64,000 nucleotides of DNA from Zoogloea sp. (GCA_009026175.1 WBTZ01000003.1:37981-101980), one strand, 5' to 3'; positions 50,301 to 58,549 are shown, counted from the stretch's first letter. Notes: generated from the sequence alone by a model not told the origin. Program-made: numbers and translations.

Positions 50301-51032
50301 CACGAATCCGGTGAGGGCCTGGCGTCGTTCCTCGATCGTGTTCAGGCTGGCCCCCCGCCTGTAGACGGGCATGTAGATCAGGAAGCCGCGCTGCACATCC
50401 TGGTGGGTCTCCTGGACCAGCTTGACCATGCCCGACAGGACGGGTTGGCCGCTGTCCCGTGCCTGCTCCATCGCAGCGCGCCGGACAGGCTCCGACAGCA
50501 TGTCATAGCCAAATGCCCGTTGATTGCGCCAGTCAAAGGGCTCGATGAAGATGATCGCGCTGTAGAGGTCACGCCGGCCCTCGGGCCACAGGATGTAGTC
50601 CGGATAGCCTTCGCGACGGATCGCGGCGGTGTGAGCTTCCAGTCGTGCGGGGGGGACCAGGACGCTGTAGCCCAGGCCCCGGATGCCGGGGTAGTTGTCC
50701 TGGATCTGCAGCCCGGACACGAAGCGGCGCCAGCTTGCCCGATCCAGGTCGGGGGTTGCATCGACGAGCCCGGCCGCGCTTCTGAGGATGGTCTCGTAGG
50801 CGGTCAGCCGCCCTGTCAGCGCGCCGATGATCAGTGCTTCTTCCCGGTCAAAGCGTTCCTGTCCATTCACGCGCACGACCCGCCAAGAGAGGAGCGAGCC
50901 TGCCAGGACGAGCGCCAGGGCAATGGCCAGGATTGCCAGCTCAACCCGGTGCGGGTGCCTGAGGCTGATGAGCTGCCGGAGCGCGGGGGCGGCGCATTTC
51001 ATCGCCGTCCACCATGATCTCGGGAAGTCCAT
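47349..51032 (-). CDS. Hybrid sensor histidine kinase with CHASE domain
   Basis: 1227 aa. The helix at about 33-55 and another at about 330-355 bracket a CHASE sensor domain (Y-P-G-I-R-G-L-G-Y and D-W-R-N-Q-R-A-F-G-Y-D-M). Three PAS domains follow to about residue 740. HisKA has H768 in [10 protein letters not shown], then HATPase_c with G-T-G-L-G-L-S-V. A receiver has D1066 in L-M-D-L-I-M-P-K-L-D-G. The C-terminal 90 residues are helical and resemble an Hpt domain in length but show no phosphoacceptor histidine in the usual H-x-x-K-G context. It overlaps the receiver-GGDEF gene that follows. Confidence 0.93.
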   Translation of the reverse strand: MDFPRSWWTAMKCAAPALRQLISLRHPHRVELAILAIALALVLAGSLLSWRVVRVNGQERFDREEALIIGALTGRLTAYETILRSAAGLVDATPDLDRASWRRFVSGLQIQDNYPGIRGLGYSVLVPPARLEAHTAAIRREGYPDYILWPEGRRDLYSAIIFIEPFDWRNQRAFGYDMLSEPVRRAAMEQARDSGQPVLSGMVKLVQETHQDVQRGFLIYMPVYRRGASLNTIEERRQALTGFVYCPLRAEDFIHGTLGQRFRRMSIRVYAGATQNEGSLLYDSAAHHGPDTKAASALEVYSAQALMPVGQKTWLVQIRSTPEFLPITDRLRPLGILILGCAGTLVVFFLARSIARQNDHLSFLSRQLEDRLEESEKRYRSLFFGTSAVLLLIDPRDGRIIESNQAAHDFYGYDAEQFKTLCTADITEHQGTLCLPSPDTARDRATDSFYAVHRLASGETREVEVHPGSFSHAGRVFTYFMIHDVSERQRIELSLQASEKRYRSVMEATGEGLWDWDIENDRVTHNSRWLEMLGCSDALQEHPASAFQALVFEKDRERVRAGIQRALTTGIDYAEEFRMVRGDGALIWVSDRGKVVERSAEGRATRMIGALDDITERKLAEARRLESEALLRTAIEAIGEAFVIYDPDDRLAYYNEEFKQGYREIADHVAPGKTFRELLRLSAEQGLYMSPHVDLDAWLDARVAAHQAGQTDIIEQLSNGRWMRFRDCKTPTGHIVGFRVDVTDAYRLKEEAEAASRAKSQFLAVMSHEIRTPMNGILGMAEIMLTQDLSHQERQDCVGTLLRSGQTLLTLLNDILDLSKIEAGRFELHAEAFSPVALIQETVQLFAAAAHLRKLAIFAESALDPQFKLAADVNRLRQMLSNLIGNALKFTGSGEIRVSVRQLDTVDARPVLEFAVTDTGIGIPAEKMSGLFEPFTQIDDTATRRHGGTGLGLSVVQKLAHLMDGEVGVESCVGKGSRFWFHIKAAPGGHSLSSAKAVPDDAAPHRAGNPLLLSGRVLVVDDNGVHRKVAAAALGKLGLVTEVVEDGLQAVQAFTAGASFDLVLMDLIMPKLDGWETTTRIRHWETQNNRTAAPIVAISAEAFEADRRRCEAVGMNDYLAKPISFSDLSAVCERWLKPVEACKTAPGKRLPADPSVLCPLMEQLLPLLGARKFDAFSLFKTLLAAAEGTDLADELNFIGSRINAMEFDEVIAHLNQLAIARGWTLQP

Positions 51033-51103
51033 GTCAGATCGCCCGGCGATTGGATCGACCCTCCCGGTGAATGGCGTATTGATCTACCAAGCGCTTGCCC
51101 ATG

Positions 51104-52306
51104 TCAGAACAACTCGACGGCGTCATGGCTGCTCCCGGCTTTGAAAGCCTGCATGACCTGCAGGAACCTGGCGTCGAAGTTTGTACCGTTGGAAAGGCGC
51201 CCCAGGATCCGCTGAACGGATTCGTCCATGGTTGCGCTGATGGCGAGTTCCTGGGCGTGACTGGTGTCGAGCCAGGAGTAGGTGTTCTCGATGCCGTCGA
51301 CCATCTCCTGCAGCAGCAGACGGGTGTCGCACAGGGTGAGCCGGTTCTGGTCTCCCATCGAGTTCACGGCCAGCTCAGCCTCGCTCAGGGCGATCTGCAG
51401 TTGTTCCGCGCGCTTCTGGCCTTCCAGGCGGAGATCCACATTGACGGCCATGGCCTCCGTCGATTCCGCGAGGATCGCCAGGCTGTCGCGCAGAATGCCA
51501 GTGCGTTCCGGCTCTTCGCCTTCGTCGGGCATGTTCGACACGATGATCGAGACCCGGTCGTAGTTGACCACCAGGCGCTGCTTGAACTGGAACAGCCTTC
51601 CCATGACCTTCACATTCTCGAGGATCGACTCTTCCAGCGGAGAAGGGCTTCCACGGGCCGTGACAACCGTGGATCCGCCGTCTGAATGGCGGATCAGGAT
51701 GTAGGACTCCAGGCCGAGGTCCTGGATGCTGGTGAGCAGGTTCTCTGCAAGCGCGGGGTAGTCCGGGCTGATGACGCTCTTGCGCATGAACTCCAGGAGA
51801 ATGCCGGTCTGGCTGGCGCTCGACAGAAAGCCCATCGCCATGCGCTCAAGGGCCTGCTTCTCCTGTGCAAGGGTGGCGGCCATACGGTACTGCCGGATCG
51901 CCATGGCGGCCTTGCGGGAGAAGATCGTCGCCGTCACGGGCTTCGGGATCAGGTCGTTGCCACCCGCATCGAAGGCTTTCAGCTGGTCCTCGAGGGTGTG
52001 GTGCCCGGTGACGAATATGATCGGGGCCTTGATCAGCTGCCGCAGGCGCCGGCAGGTTTCATAGCCGTCAATGCCCGGCAGGCCCACATCGAGAATGACC
52101 AGATCCGGTGCCTGGGCCGTACACAGCCTGATGGCCTCCTCACCGGAGGCGGCGGTCAGGACATCGAAATTACCGGCAAGGATCGAGCGATGGATCGAGC
52201 GGGTCACCGCATCGTCGTCCACGATCAGCACGCGCCCGTTGAGCGGCCAGTCGAAGGCTGCAGACTCATCTTGAGCCTGCTGACGGTTGAGGGGAGACCG
52301 GGACAC
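51104..52306 (-). CDS. Receiver-domain protein with unidentified output domain
   Basis: 400 aa. The receiver covers about 24-140 with the phosphoacceptor D73 in I-L-D-V-G-L-P-G-I-D-G. The remaining 260 residues are not HTH, GGDEF, EAL or HD-GYP: a helical linker, a possible GAF-like section (Y-I-L-I-R-H-S-D-G-G-S-T-V-V), a coiled-coil-like helix (L-E-G-Q-K-R-A-E-Q-L-Q-I-A-L-S-E-A-E) and a terminal helical section. The start is a GTG at 52306 with an ideal AAGGAGG site 5 bases upstream. It is the first gene of the minus-strand operon that continues to the CHASE kinase 72 bases away. Confidence 0.88.
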   Translation of the reverse strand: MSRSPLNRQQAQDESAAFDWPLNGRVLIVDDDAVTRSIHRSILAGNFDVLTAASGEEAIRLCTAQAPDLVILDVGLPGIDGYETCRRLRQLIKAPIIFVTGHHTLEDQLKAFDAGGNDLIPKPVTATIFSRKAAMAIRQYRMAATLAQEKQALERMAMGFLSSASQTGILLEFMRKSVISPDYPALAENLLTSIQDLGLESYILIRHSDGGSTVVTARGSPSPLEESILENVKVMGRLFQFKQRLVVNYDRVSIIVSNMPDEGEEPERTGILRDSLAILAESTEAMAVNVDLRLEGQKRAEQLQIALSEAELAVNSMGDQNRLTLCDTRLLLQEMVDGIENTYSWLDTSHAQELAISATMDESVQRILGRLSNGTNFDARFLQVMQAFKAGSSHDAVELF

Positions 52307-52640
52307 GAAACCTCCTTGCTGTCGGTAAATATGGTGAATTTATCGAATAAGTTTATTTTGATATTTTTAATGATTTTAATGAAATTGATTTTTTGTATTG
52401 TTGAATTTGTGTGGCTTATTGCCATGGGGCGGCGCTGTGGGCTGGCCCGCGCCAGCATCACGGGTCGCTCATGATCATCCGCCTGACCGCGCGGGGCGGT
52501 TTGAGCGAGCGGCAGGCAAATTGCCCGACGTGTTCTGCGGATCTGCCCGAGGCCCCGGCGGGACCCTTGGCTGGCGGGAGGCAAGGCCTAGAATCCAGGC
52601 ACACCCGACCCAACCCCCTTCGACATTCCGGAGACCGCGC
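52307..52640. other. Intergenic region with AT-rich promoter zone
   Basis: About 330 bases between divergent signalling and binding-protein genes. Bases about 52325-52425 are strikingly AT-rich (runs such as TTTTTAATGATTTTAATG) and should hold the promoter of the signalling operon. The remainder is GC-rich with no supported gene. Confidence 0.6.
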
Positions 52641-53489
52641 ATGAAACGCTCCCCCCGCCGCCCCTTCCTGCTCACGCTTGCCGCTCTCCTGCTCACCTGT
52701 CACCTGCCGGCGCAGGCCGACGAACAGATGGACGCCATACACAAGCGCGGCCGGCTGAAGGTTGCCGTCTATAACAACTTTCCGCCCTATTCCGATGCGG
52801 GCAAGGGCATCGACGTGGAGCTCGGCCGGGCGCTCGCCGCCAAGCTTGGATTGCAGGCCGAGATCATTGGCTTCCTGGCGGGAGAGGACATGGGCGACGA
52901 CCTGCGCAACATGGTCTGGAAGGGCCACTACCTGCGCGGCGAGCCGGCGGATGTGATGATGCGTGTGCCGGTGGACCCGGTGTTCGCCGAAGCCAACGAG
53001 CAAGCCCGCATCTTTGGCACCTATCAGCAGGAAGTGATGGGCATGGCGCGGGTGGCCAGCCGCATCCCGGCGCCCCGCGGGTCGGCCGCGGTGGCACTGG
53101 AGGTGTTCACCCGCGAGAAGATCGGCGTTGAAGGGGACACCCTGGCCGACTCCTTCCTGGGCGGCGTGCTGCAGGGGCGCCTGCGCGCCAACATCACCCA
53201 TTTCCGCTCGGTGGCTGGCGCCACCCAGGCGCTGAAGGAAGACAGTGTCGCGGCCGTCATGGCTCCGCTCGGCGAGCTCGAGGCGGCGCTGGCCGGCGAT
53301 ACCCGCTTCAGCGTGGAGGAGGCCAGGCTGGCTGAGCTGACGCCCAAGCGCTGGGCCGTGGGCATGGCCGTCAAGGCCGATGCCGACGACCTGGCCACCG
53401 CTTTGAGCAGCGCCCTGGCCGACCTGCAGAAGGACGGCACGGTGGAGGCCATCTTCAAGCGGCACGGCGTGGCCCTGCGCAGCAATTGA
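52641..53489 (+). CDS. Periplasmic substrate-binding protein of quinoprotein-associated type
   Basis: 282 aa. The signal peptide of about 26 residues ends A-Q-A. The mature protein is a type-2 periplasmic binding domain (G-R-L-K-V-A-V-Y-N-N-F-P-P-Y, G-I-D-V-E-L-G-R-A-L-A-A-K-L-G) resembling amino-acid-type SBPs and the MoxJ/XoxJ family found beside PQQ alcohol dehydrogenases. No permease or ATPase gene accompanies it. It lies 58 bases before a PQQ dehydrogenase, which supports a dehydrogenase-partner role and not nutrient import. Start: the ATG at 52641 with GGAGA upstream. Specific activity is inferred. Confidence 0.85.
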   Translation: MKRSPRRPFLLTLAALLLTCHLPAQADEQMDAIHKRGRLKVAVYNNFPPYSDAGKGIDVELGRALAAKLGLQAEIIGFLAGEDMGDDLRNMVWKGHYLRGEPADVMMRVPVDPVFAEANEQARIFGTYQQEVMGMARVASRIPAPRGSAAVALEVFTREKIGVEGDTLADSFLGGVLQGRLRANITHFRSVAGATQALKEDSVAAVMAPLGELEAALAGDTRFSVEEARLAELTPKRWAVGMAVKADADDLATALSSALADLQKDGTVEAIFKRHGVALRSN

Positions 53490-53547
53490 TCTTCCACTGG
53501 CGGGCCTGCGGTAGCCGATTCCAGGCTGCCGTGGCGCCGCCGCTCTG

Positions 53548-55323
53548 ATGCCTGGATGGAAAATGCACACCCTCAAACGATTGCTCCACCTCCTCGGCGC
53601 CCTGGCGCTCACTCCGGCCTTTGCCGGCGACGTCGAGTGGCCGACCTACGGCCTCGATCACAGCAACCGTCGCTACGCCTCGATCGGCCAGATCAACACC
53701 GCCAACGTCGCCACGCTGACCCGGGCGTGGGCATACCAGAGCGGCGTCAAGGCCACCTTCCAGGCGACGCCGATCATGGTGGACCGCAAGGTCTTCCTTT
53801 CGCTGCCCTTCAATGACGTGGTGGCGCTGGACGCGGTGAGCGGCAGGCTCCTGTGGCGATACACCCATATGCGCAGGAAGGACTACCCATTGTGCTGCGG
53901 ACCGGCCAACCGGGGCGTGGCGGTGGCCGACGGAAAGGTCTTCATCGGCACGGTGGATGCGCGCCTGGTGGCGCTGGACGCAAGTTCGGGGAAAGTGCTG
54001 TGGGACGTGGAGGTGGCCGACGGCGACAGCGCCCGGCGCGAATCCGTCACCACCCTCACCGAATCAGACCCGCTGCGCAAGGCCACCATCGCCGGGCAGT
54101 CCGGCGTCGGGATCGCCATGGCGCCGGTGGTGCACAAGGGGAAGGTGCTGATCGGCGTGACGGGGGTCGGCTATGGCCTGCACCTGGACTCCGACCGGGA
54201 CGGCGCGCCGCTGGGTGCTGTCGTGGGCTTTGCCGGCAGCTACGGCCGGCCGGGCTTCCTTGCCGCCTTCGACGTGAATACCGGCAAGCGTGTGTGGCAG
54301 TTCGACACCATCGCCCCGAGCCACTGGGAAGGCGAGTTCCGCCGTACGACGCCCGATGGCGTGCCGCTGCACCGGGACATCGAGAAGGAACGCGCCGACC
54401 TGCCGAAGTACCCGGACGCTGCCCGGTATGGCGGCGGCTCGGCCTGGTCGACGCCGGCCATCGATGCGGAGAACGGCTTGCTCTACTTCGGCACCGGTAA
54501 TCCGTCGCCCCAGATGGACGGCAGCTCGCGGCCGGGGGACAACCTGTACACGGTGTCGCTGGTGTGCCTGGAGGTGGAGACCGGCAGGATCCGCTGGCAT
54601 TACCAGCAGGTGCCCCATGACCAGTGGGGCTACGATGTGGCCAGCCCGGCCGTGCTGTTCGACTACCCGCTCAACGGCGAGCGGGTGCCGGCCGTCGGCC
54701 AGGCGGCCAAGATCGGTTGGTACTACATCCACAACCGGCTCACTGGCGAGCTGCTGCGCAAGTCGGATGAATTCGTCGTGCACCAGAACACCTTCACCAA
54801 CCCCACCCCGGAAGGCCAGGTGATCCTGCCGGGCGTGCTGGGGGGGATCAACTGGTCGCCCACGGCGGTGGACGAGAAGCGCTTGATCGCCTATGTGCCG
54901 GCGATCCACTGGCCGGTGAAGTACACCAAGCGTGCCATTCCCGCCACGCAGGAGAAGCCGGCGCTGGAATACACCACGCTGGAGCCGCTGATGGACGTGC
55001 CACGCTGGGGCGTGCTGTCGGCCATCGACCTGGCTACGGGCCGGATGAAATGGCAGCACAGGACGGCACAGCCCCTGGTGGGCGGGGTGCTGGCCACGGC
55101 GGGCGAGCTCGTCTTCATGGGGGAGGGCAATGGCCGCTTCAACGCCTACGATGCGGCAACGGGACAGACACTGTGGAGCGACCAGCTGGACGCGGGTGTC
55201 AACGCCCCGCCAATCACCTGGCAGATCGACGGCATCCAGTATGTGGGCGTGGCGGCGGGCGGCAACCAGATCTTCGGCTACAAGGCCGGCGACACCTTCC
55301 AGGTCTATCGGCTCGGGCAATGA
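53548..55323 (+). CDS. PQQ-dependent alcohol dehydrogenase-like quinoprotein (divergent)
   Basis: 591 aa with an N-terminal signal peptide (about 26 residues, A-F-A cleavage), so periplasmic. It is an eight-bladed propeller with repeated A-x-D-x-x-T/S-G-x-x-x-W strands. The vicinal disulfide pair C116-C117 in C-C-G-P-A-N-R-G, typical of PQQ alcohol dehydrogenases, is present. Position N318 in G-T-G-N-P-S-P matches a metal ligand. By comparison with known enzymes the catalytic aspartate position appears as E342 and the lanthanide-type position as E344 (C-L-E-V-E-T-G). The calcium-ligand glutamate region reads F-A-G-S-Y-G-R-P-G-F with serine S231. The start could also be the ATG at codon 6. Confidence 0.9.
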   Translation: MPGWKMHTLKRLLHLLGALALTPAFAGDVEWPTYGLDHSNRRYASIGQINTANVATLTRAWAYQSGVKATFQATPIMVDRKVFLSLPFNDVVALDAVSGRLLWRYTHMRRKDYPLCCGPANRGVAVADGKVFIGTVDARLVALDASSGKVLWDVEVADGDSARRESVTTLTESDPLRKATIAGQSGVGIAMAPVVHKGKVLIGVTGVGYGLHLDSDRDGAPLGAVVGFAGSYGRPGFLAAFDVNTGKRVWQFDTIAPSHWEGEFRRTTPDGVPLHRDIEKERADLPKYPDAARYGGGSAWSTPAIDAENGLLYFGTGNPSPQMDGSSRPGDNLYTVSLVCLEVETGRIRWHYQQVPHDQWGYDVASPAVLFDYPLNGERVPAVGQAAKIGWYYIHNRLTGELLRKSDEFVVHQNTFTNPTPEGQVILPGVLGGINWSPTAVDEKRLIAYVPAIHWPVKYTKRAIPATQEKPALEYTTLEPLMDVPRWGVLSAIDLATGRMKWQHRTAQPLVGGVLATAGELVFMGEGNGRFNAYDAATGQTLWSDQLDAGVNAPPITWQIDGIQYVGVAAGGNQIFGYKAGDTFQVYRLGQ

Positions 55324-55327
55324 GCCG

Positions 55328-55347
55328 GAGGCCCGGCTGCGGGCCTC
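55328..55347. terminator. Hairpin between convergent PQQ dehydrogenase and response regulator
   Basis: GAGGCCCG (55328-55335) and CGGGCCTC (55340-55347) form a perfect 8-bp stem with a GCTG tetraloop. It overlaps the stop of the response regulator. T-tracts are lacking. Confidence 0.5.
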
Positions 55348-55975
55348 ATCCGATCAGCTTGAGCTTCATCGCCAGGCGGGCGAGTTCGATGTCGGTGCGC
55401 ACGCCCAGCTTGGCCTTGATCTGGTAGTGGGCGTTCTGAACGGTTTTCGGACTGATGTTGAGGATGTTGCCGATCTCCTCGGTGCCCAGGCCGTCCAGGA
55501 GCAGGCGCAGGATCTCGAACTCGCGGGGGTTCAGCTCGTCCGCTGGATTGCTGACGCCCTCCAGCAGCGTCAGCGCCATCTCCGGCGCGATGTCCGGGCT
55601 CAGCACCTTTTCCCGCCGGGCCACCTTGTAGACAGCCTGGATGAGCACGTCCGGGCTGCTGCTCTTGGTCACATAGCCCAGTGCCCCGGCCCTGATGGCC
55701 TGTGCGGCGAAGAGCGGGTCGCGGTGCATGCTGAAGGCCAGGATGCAGGTTTCCGGCCGGCGCTGGAGGATGCGGCGGGTCAGCTCGATGCCCCCCATGC
55801 CGGGCAGCGACAGATCGAGGATGATCAGGTCCGGCTCGCCTTCCCGCAGGCATTGCAGTGCCTCTTCGGCCGAGGCGGCCTCGGCCTCCACGCGCAGGTC
55901 GGCGCGGCGTTCCAGGAGGCGGCGGTAGCCCTCGCGGACGACGGCGTGGTCATCGACCAGAAGAATGCGGATCAC
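55346..55975 (-). CDS. LuxR/NarL-family response regulator
   Basis: 209 aa. The receiver has D54 in I-I-L-D-L-S-L-P-G-M-G-G. The LuxR-type HTH at about 145-205 has L-N-P-R-E-F-E-I-L-R and I-S-P-K-T-V-Q-N-A-H-Y. The start is a GTG at 55975 whose GTGA overlaps the sensor kinase stop, so kinase and regulator are coupled. It is convergent with the PQQ dehydrogenase, so it may regulate that gene or the surrounding oxidation pathway, which is positional inference. Confidence 0.94.
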   Translation of the reverse strand: MIRILLVDDHAVVREGYRRLLERRADLRVEAEAASAEEALQCLREGEPDLIILDLSLPGMGGIELTRRILQRRPETCILAFSMHRDPLFAAQAIRAGALGYVTKSSSPDVLIQAVYKVARREKVLSPDIAPEMALTLLEGVSNPADELNPREFEILRLLLDGLGTEEIGNILNISPKTVQNAHYQIKAKLGVRTDIELARLAMKLKLIG

Positions 55976-57405
55976 GACAGTTCCTCCATGGCGGCTTGCC
56001 CCGTGGCCGGGTGGGGCAGGCGGACGCAGACGACCGTCCCCTGCGCCGGCGGTGGCGCCGGTGCGATGCTGAGGGTGCCGCCCAGGGCCAGCACCCGCTC
56101 TTCCATGCCCAGCCGCCCAAAGCCGCTCCGCCTGCTGGCGTGGGGGACGTCGTCCGGGGCCGTGCACCCCTGGCCGTCGTCGCGGATCTCCAGCGTGAGG
56201 CCTGCCGGCTGGCGTTGCAGGGTCACTTCGACACGGCTCGGCTGGCCGTGGCGGACGGCGTTGGTCAGACTTTCCTGGATGATCCGGTAGAGGCTCACGT
56301 TGATGTTGTCCGGCAGGCCCTCGAGCCGGTCATCGGCCGCGAGCGTGAAGCGGGTGTCCCGGCTGCGCTGGTTCCAGCCTGCGATCAGCCGTTCCAGGCT
56401 GGGCAGCAGCCCGAATTCCTCGAGCCCTATGGGGCGCAGGCGGTGGAGGATCTGCTGCAGGGTTTCCATCATGTGTCCGACGGTCTTGACGATGGAGTCT
56501 GCACAGGGGCGCAGGGCTGGCACGCCTTCGTCGGCAAGCTCGCGGGCGAAGGCGGCTTCGGCATTGAGCGACGCCAGATACTGGCCGAATTCGTCGTGCA
56601 GCTCGCGGGCCAGGTGCTGGCGCTCCTCCTCCCGCACCGACAGCAGGCGGTGTGCCAGGCGCTGCTGGCTGTTGATGGTGCGCTCGAGACGATCGGCCAG
56701 ATGGTTGAAGCCCTCGCCGATCCGGTTGAGCTCAATCAGCGCGAAACCCGGCATGCGGGCCTGCAGTTCCCCCCGCTCCATCCGGCTGAGGGTGCCCAGG
56801 ATCGCCTCGGATGGGGCCAGGGCATTGCGCACCGGGCGATACACGAAGAAGCTCAGGAAGAGGATCATCACGCTGACGGCCACCAGGTTGGCGAGCCGTT
56901 GGGCCAGCTCCAGCACCTCGCGGCCGTAGTTGGGCGTGACGACCAGCTGCCCCCCGGTGATGCCCGGATATTGTCCGATGCTGCCGCGGAACTCCGCATC
57001 GGTGCCGATGACCTGGCGCATGAAGACCTCGACCGGCCCGGGCAGTTCGACGGTCCCGGCAAAGCACTGCCGGTACATGGCATGGCTGTGGAAGTCGCTC
57101 ATCTCGATGCAGAAATTGAGGACTTGGCCGATCGCCTTGAGGGCGCCGAGATCGAGCTTGAGCTCGGTGAGGGTCGCGTCATAGGCCGAATAGTCGCGAT
57201 TGATCTCGTCCGTGATGAGCTGGCGTATGGCGCCGCCGGTGCGCTGAATGTCACCGCGGACCCGATGGCGGACCTCCAGCAGGGTGACCGCCGCCCCCAG
57301 GAGCAGCACGATCAGCGCGAACAGACTGACACGGAGCAGGAGATGGCGCTTGAGGTCGAGCGGGCGCAGGCGGGGGGCGGAAGGCATGGCGGGAAAGGGC
57401 GGCAT
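55972..57405 (-). CDS. NarX-like sensor histidine kinase
   Basis: 477 aa from the ATG at 57405 (57387 is an alternative). The first helix (about 22-42) and second helix (about 170-192) bracket a periplasmic sensor of about 125 residues with two cysteines. HAMP follows. HisKA_3 has the phosphoacceptor H270 in L-A-R-E-L-H-D-E-F-G, and HATPase_c has a D-D-G-Q-G box. It pairs with the LuxR-type regulator through a four-base stop/start overlap. No ribosome site is evident at either start. Confidence 0.9.
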   Translation of the reverse strand: MPPFPAMPSAPRLRPLDLKRHLLLRVSLFALIVLLLGAAVTLLEVRHRVRGDIQRTGGAIRQLITDEINRDYSAYDATLTELKLDLGALKAIGQVLNFCIEMSDFHSHAMYRQCFAGTVELPGPVEVFMRQVIGTDAEFRGSIGQYPGITGGQLVVTPNYGREVLELAQRLANLVAVSVMILFLSFFVYRPVRNALAPSEAILGTLSRMERGELQARMPGFALIELNRIGEGFNHLADRLERTINSQQRLAHRLLSVREEERQHLARELHDEFGQYLASLNAEAAFARELADEGVPALRPCADSIVKTVGHMMETLQQILHRLRPIGLEEFGLLPSLERLIAGWNQRSRDTRFTLAADDRLEGLPDNINVSLYRIIQESLTNAVRHGQPSRVEVTLQRQPAGLTLEIRDDGQGCTAPDDVPHASRRSGFGRLGMEERVLALGGTLSIAPAPPPAQGTVVCVRLPHPATGQAAMEELS

Positions 57406-57619
57406 CGGACAGTGCGTAGGATGCCGCAAAACGCCGGGGCAAACTGCCCGACGCACCCTTTGCCTGCTCCTCTCCAAGGTGTTGAGCCGCCGGTTCGGGG
57501 CTCATGGCCCAGGGCGGCGGGAAGCGCCGCGGTGTTCTGTTCCCGTGTGGTGGAGCCGGGGAGGGGGATGGGGGAGCATTGTGTGATGCGCCCGCGTGAT
57601 CGGGGCTGGACGCTGCGTG

Positions 57620-58507
57620 TCAGGCGAAGAGTTCCGCCAGCCAGTCGATGAACACCCGGACCCGATTCGACAGGTGGCGGTTCGGCGGGTAGAGCACGCT
57701 GAACATCAGCGGCGGCGGGCGGTGCCCGGGGAGAATCTCGACGAATTCACCGCTGGCCAGTTGCCGTGCGACCAGAAAGGCCGGGATCTGAATCAGGCCG
57801 AGGCCGGCAGCGCAGGCATCGACCGAGGCTGCGCCGCTGTTGAGCGCCAGGCTGGCAGGCAGGCTGTGCGTGACGAGCTGCCCATCGACGGTGAACTCGA
57901 ACGGAATGGATTTTCCGCTCGATGCCGACAGGTAGTTGACCGCACAGTGTCCTGCCAACTCGTCCAGGGTCGCGGGCTGCCCGTGGCGCGCCAGGTAGCC
58001 CGCACTGGCGCAGGTCAGCTGGGGCTGCAGGCCCAGGGGCCTCGCGATCAGGTCGACGTCACCGACCCGGCCGCTGCGCAACACACAATCGACGCCTTCC
58101 CGGATCAGGTCGATCGGCCGGTCGCTGACACTCACTTCCAGTTGTATCTGCGGATAACGCTCGAAGAATGCGGGCAGCGCCGGAATGAGCACCAGCCGGC
58201 ACATGGCGGCGGACAGGTCGACGCGGATACGGCCCTCTGGCTGACGGGACGCCTGGCGGAACTCGGCGTCGACCTCGTCGACGTAGTTGAGGATCGTGAT
58301 GCAGCGCTGGTAGTAGGCATCGCCATCGGCGGTGGGCGTCACTTGCCGGGTTGTGCGCGACAGCAGGCGCACGCCGAGGTGGGCTTCGGCTCGCTTGACG
58401 ATCTGTGTCGCGGTGGCCCGGGTGAGGTTGAACTGTTCGGCCGCGCGGCTGAAGCTGCCGAGTTCGACGATCCGGGTGAACAAGCGCATGGCGTGGAGGC
58501 GGTCCAT
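57620..58507 (-). CDS. LysR-family transcriptional regulator
   Basis: 295 aa, full length. The N-terminal winged HTH carries M-R-L-F-T-R-I-V-E-L-G-S-F-S-R-A-A-E-Q-F-N, and the LysR substrate-binding domain covers about 90-290. The ATG at 58507 (M-D-R-L-H-A-M-R-L-F) is preferred; an upstream frame reaches 58558. It is divergent from the MFS transporter gene, the classical arrangement for a regulator and its target. The intergenic palindrome at 58532-58549 is a good operator candidate. Confidence 0.93.
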   Translation of the reverse strand: MDRLHAMRLFTRIVELGSFSRAAEQFNLTRATATQIVKRAEAHLGVRLLSRTTRQVTPTADGDAYYQRCITILNYVDEVDAEFRQASRQPEGRIRVDLSAAMCRLVLIPALPAFFERYPQIQLEVSVSDRPIDLIREGVDCVLRSGRVGDVDLIARPLGLQPQLTCASAGYLARHGQPATLDELAGHCAVNYLSASSGKSIPFEFTVDGQLVTHSLPASLALNSGAASVDACAAGLGLIQIPAFLVARQLASGEFVEILPGHRPPPLMFSVLYPPNRHLSNRVRVFIDWLAELFA

Positions 58508-58531
58508 GATTGCTTTTGTGGGGTAAGCAGT

Positions 58532-58549
58532 TATGCAAATTACTGCATA
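58532..58549. promoter_or_regulatory. Palindrome in the LysR/MFS intergenic region
   Basis: TATGCA-AATTAC-TGCATA: 6-bp arms around a 6-base spacer, consistent with a T-N11-A-style LysR site. An overlapping second pair, GCAGT (58527-58531) and ACTGC (58542-58546), spans nearly the same bases. The site lies 25 bases upstream of the LysR start and about 73 bases upstream of the MFS start. Confidence 0.5.
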
